From Thalassobius sp047123305 (GTDB lineage: Bacteria; Pseudomonadota; Alphaproteobacteria; Rhodobacterales; Rhodobacteraceae), in assembly GCF_047123305.1 (NCBI RefSeq), contig NZ_CP138918.1, positions 1,922,001 through 1,986,000 of the forward strand: a stretch of DNA of 64,000 nt, written 5' to 3'. Made by a program: the position numbers and the translations under genes. Shown here piece by piece: positions 62,954 through 64,000 of this stretch. The number at the start of each line of letters is the position of its first letter. Positions within the stretch are counted from its first letter, which is position 1. Below the pieces are notes generated by a model, which saw only the letters and a list, made by a program, of their open reading frames with translations, did not search any database and was not told the DNA's origin.

Positions 62954-64000
62954 TAGTCCCGTTCGATAAACAGGCCGATACCCGTTTCGCCATCTGATCC
63001 CAACCGCCCCTTGGCCGTCACCGAGGGGGAGAGTTGCAGGTTCAGATCAATCTGGCTTTTGCCGGCAGAGTCGGCGGTGACCTCTGTGTAGATGTTTTCG
63101 TTGATGTATTTGCCCAGTCGCGCCTCTGTGGTGCCGTCGTCCTTGGTGGTGACGTCCAGATCATCCAGCGCCAGCCCCTGCCGCAGCCGTCCGGTCAGCC
63201 CCTCGCCGCCCTGACCCGCCAGGGTGCGGATGGCAGCGGCCAGACGTACCGCCTGCAATGGCGAAATCGTCGTCAGGTCACGGCCAAACAGCAGCAGGGC
63301 CAGCACCTCATCCTCGGGCAGGTCAGGGCTGGAAGCAAAACGCAAGGCAGGTGCGCTGGCGGGGCCTTCGATGGTGATCTGCGCGGTGACATCTTCGGCC
63401 TGGGTTTCCGCTACAAAACGCAGGAAGGGATCAAAGGCTCCCTGCAACTGGATCAGCCCTTCGGTCAGGTCCAGCCGTTTGCCCAGAATATCCAGCCGAC
63501 CGCGGATCAGATCGAACTGGCCGTCGGGGCGCACCGCATTGGTGGTGCCTGAAATGTTGAGACTGCCCCCCAGTTCCGCGTCCAAGCCACGTCCCCGCAC
63601 AAAGATTCTTGAGGGGGCATTCACCGTCAGGTCCAACGCAATAGCCGGCCCCGAGGCGGAGGTGCCTGTCTCGATCAGGCCTGCCCAACGGCGGGTGCGG
63701 CGCGTGTTTGCGGGTTCAAACTGGTGTTTCAAGCCCGGCAGGCTGGCAAAGCGGGGGGCGGCATTGGCCGGAATGCGCAACTCCGTCTCGCCCAGCGTAA
63801 GTGTGCCACGGACCAACCCCGCACCGCTCAGCGGCCCAGTGATGACCAGCGCACCGTCCAAAGTGGTGCTGTAGAGGCTGGGGTCCTGCGCTTTGATGTC
63901 TTGCAGCTCCAATAGCAGGTCGGCTGTGTTGCCTGCGGTCAGAGAGACAGGTCCGTTGAGGGCGATCCCCCCCCCTGCGGCAAGGCGGGCAGACAGATCG
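62950..64000 (-). CDS. tamB: Translocation and assembly module protein TamB, C-terminal part
   Basis: This minus-strand frame is open from the right edge to a TAA at 62950, giving the last ~350 residues of a TamB/DUF1162-type protein. The diagnostic C-terminal features are present: repeated beta strands, FDLIRGRLDILGKRLDLTEG, ASSPDLPEDEVLALLLFGRDL and a terminal beta-barrel-signal-like ending in aromatic residue (FIERDY). TamB with TamA helps insert autotransporters and other outer-membrane proteins and moves lipid across the envelope. The 5' part lies beyond the window. Confidence 0.92.
   Translation of the reverse strand, partial: DLSARLAAGGGIALNGPVSLTAGNTADLLLELQDIKAQDPSLYSTTLDGALVITGPLSGAGLVRGTLTLGETELRIPANAAPRFASLPGLKHQFEPANTRRTRRWAGLIETGTSASGPAIALDLTVNAPSRIFVRGRGLDAELGGSLNISGTTNAVRPDGQFDLIRGRLDILGKRLDLTEGLIQLQGAFDPFLRFVAETQAEDVTAQITIEGPASAPALRFASSPDLPEDEVLALLLFGRDLTTISPLQAVRLAAAIRTLAGQGGEGLTGRLRQGLALDDLDVTTKDDGTTEARLGKYINENIYTEVTADSAGKSQIDLNLQLSPSVTAKGRLGSDGETGIGLFIERDY

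Overview
The window reads as a chromosomal stretch from a marine alphaproteobacterium of the Roseobacter group (Rhodobacterales). This rests on the high GC content, the imuA-imuB-dnaE2 mutagenesis cassette with GTTC-N7-GTTC LexA-type boxes, a complete alphaproteobacterial-style phn (C-P lyase) locus with two PhnE permeases, TRAP transporters, a TGA-N9-TCA iron-box candidate and the general gene style. No rRNA, tRNA, insertion sequence, phage or CRISPR array was recognised. Nearly everything is protein-coding, mostly in tight operons with 4-base ATGA overlaps.

Layout. 1-2.4 kb is an AT-richer, ragged left edge: a DUF1415 gene running off the window, a 560-base gap, an FkbM methyltransferase gene carrying eight tandem CCGAT units inside its reading frame (candidate phase-variable gene), and the C-terminal remnant of a siderophore-interacting reductase. 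2.6-7.8 kb is a minus-strand run: glycosyltransferase, DUF4856/imelysin-like secreted protein, fatty acid hydroxylase and FAD oxidoreductase, with galE divergent. 9-20.8 kb is the phosphonate locus: phnGHIJKLNM, the regulator PhnF with its operator, a hexapeptide transferase, and phnCDEE behind a candidate Pho box.

21.2-27 kb holds a very large autotransporter with DUF11-like repeats, interrupted by two single-base frameshifts. 27-30.1 kb is an ECF sigma factor / anti-sigma factor / subtilase operon plus a small secreted protein; the anti-sigma periplasmic domain looks like a protease prodomain. 30.1-35.6 kb couples 5-oxoprolinase subunits B and C (no subunit A) with a divergent TRAP transporter and a MarR-type regulator; an identical TGACATTTTGTCA palindrome precedes both the transporter and the regulator. 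35.8-39 kb carries gap, galM and a hydroxypyruvate isomerase-like gene. 39-45.2 kb is a TPP-riboswitch-controlled thiCOSGEFD operon.

45.2-50.7 kb is the SOS mutasome imuA-imuB-dnaE2. 50.8-52.8 kb has a TetR regulator, a membrane protein and an orphan sugar-type ABC permease. 52.9-61.3 kb is a response regulator / hybrid histidine kinase / cupin operon divergent from an fbpABC-like ABC importer; the binding protein has the His-Asp...Glu spacing recalled for the sugar-phosphate binder AfuA rather than tandem iron-binding tyrosines. The right edge has a short-chain dehydrogenase, a divergent LysR regulator and the 3' part of tamB.

The most rewarding second looks are the sigma/anti-sigma/protease cassette with a shared prodomain-like fold, the CCGAT repeat in the methyltransferase, the split autotransporter, the possible sugar-phosphate uptake and sensing locus, and the shared MarR palindrome.
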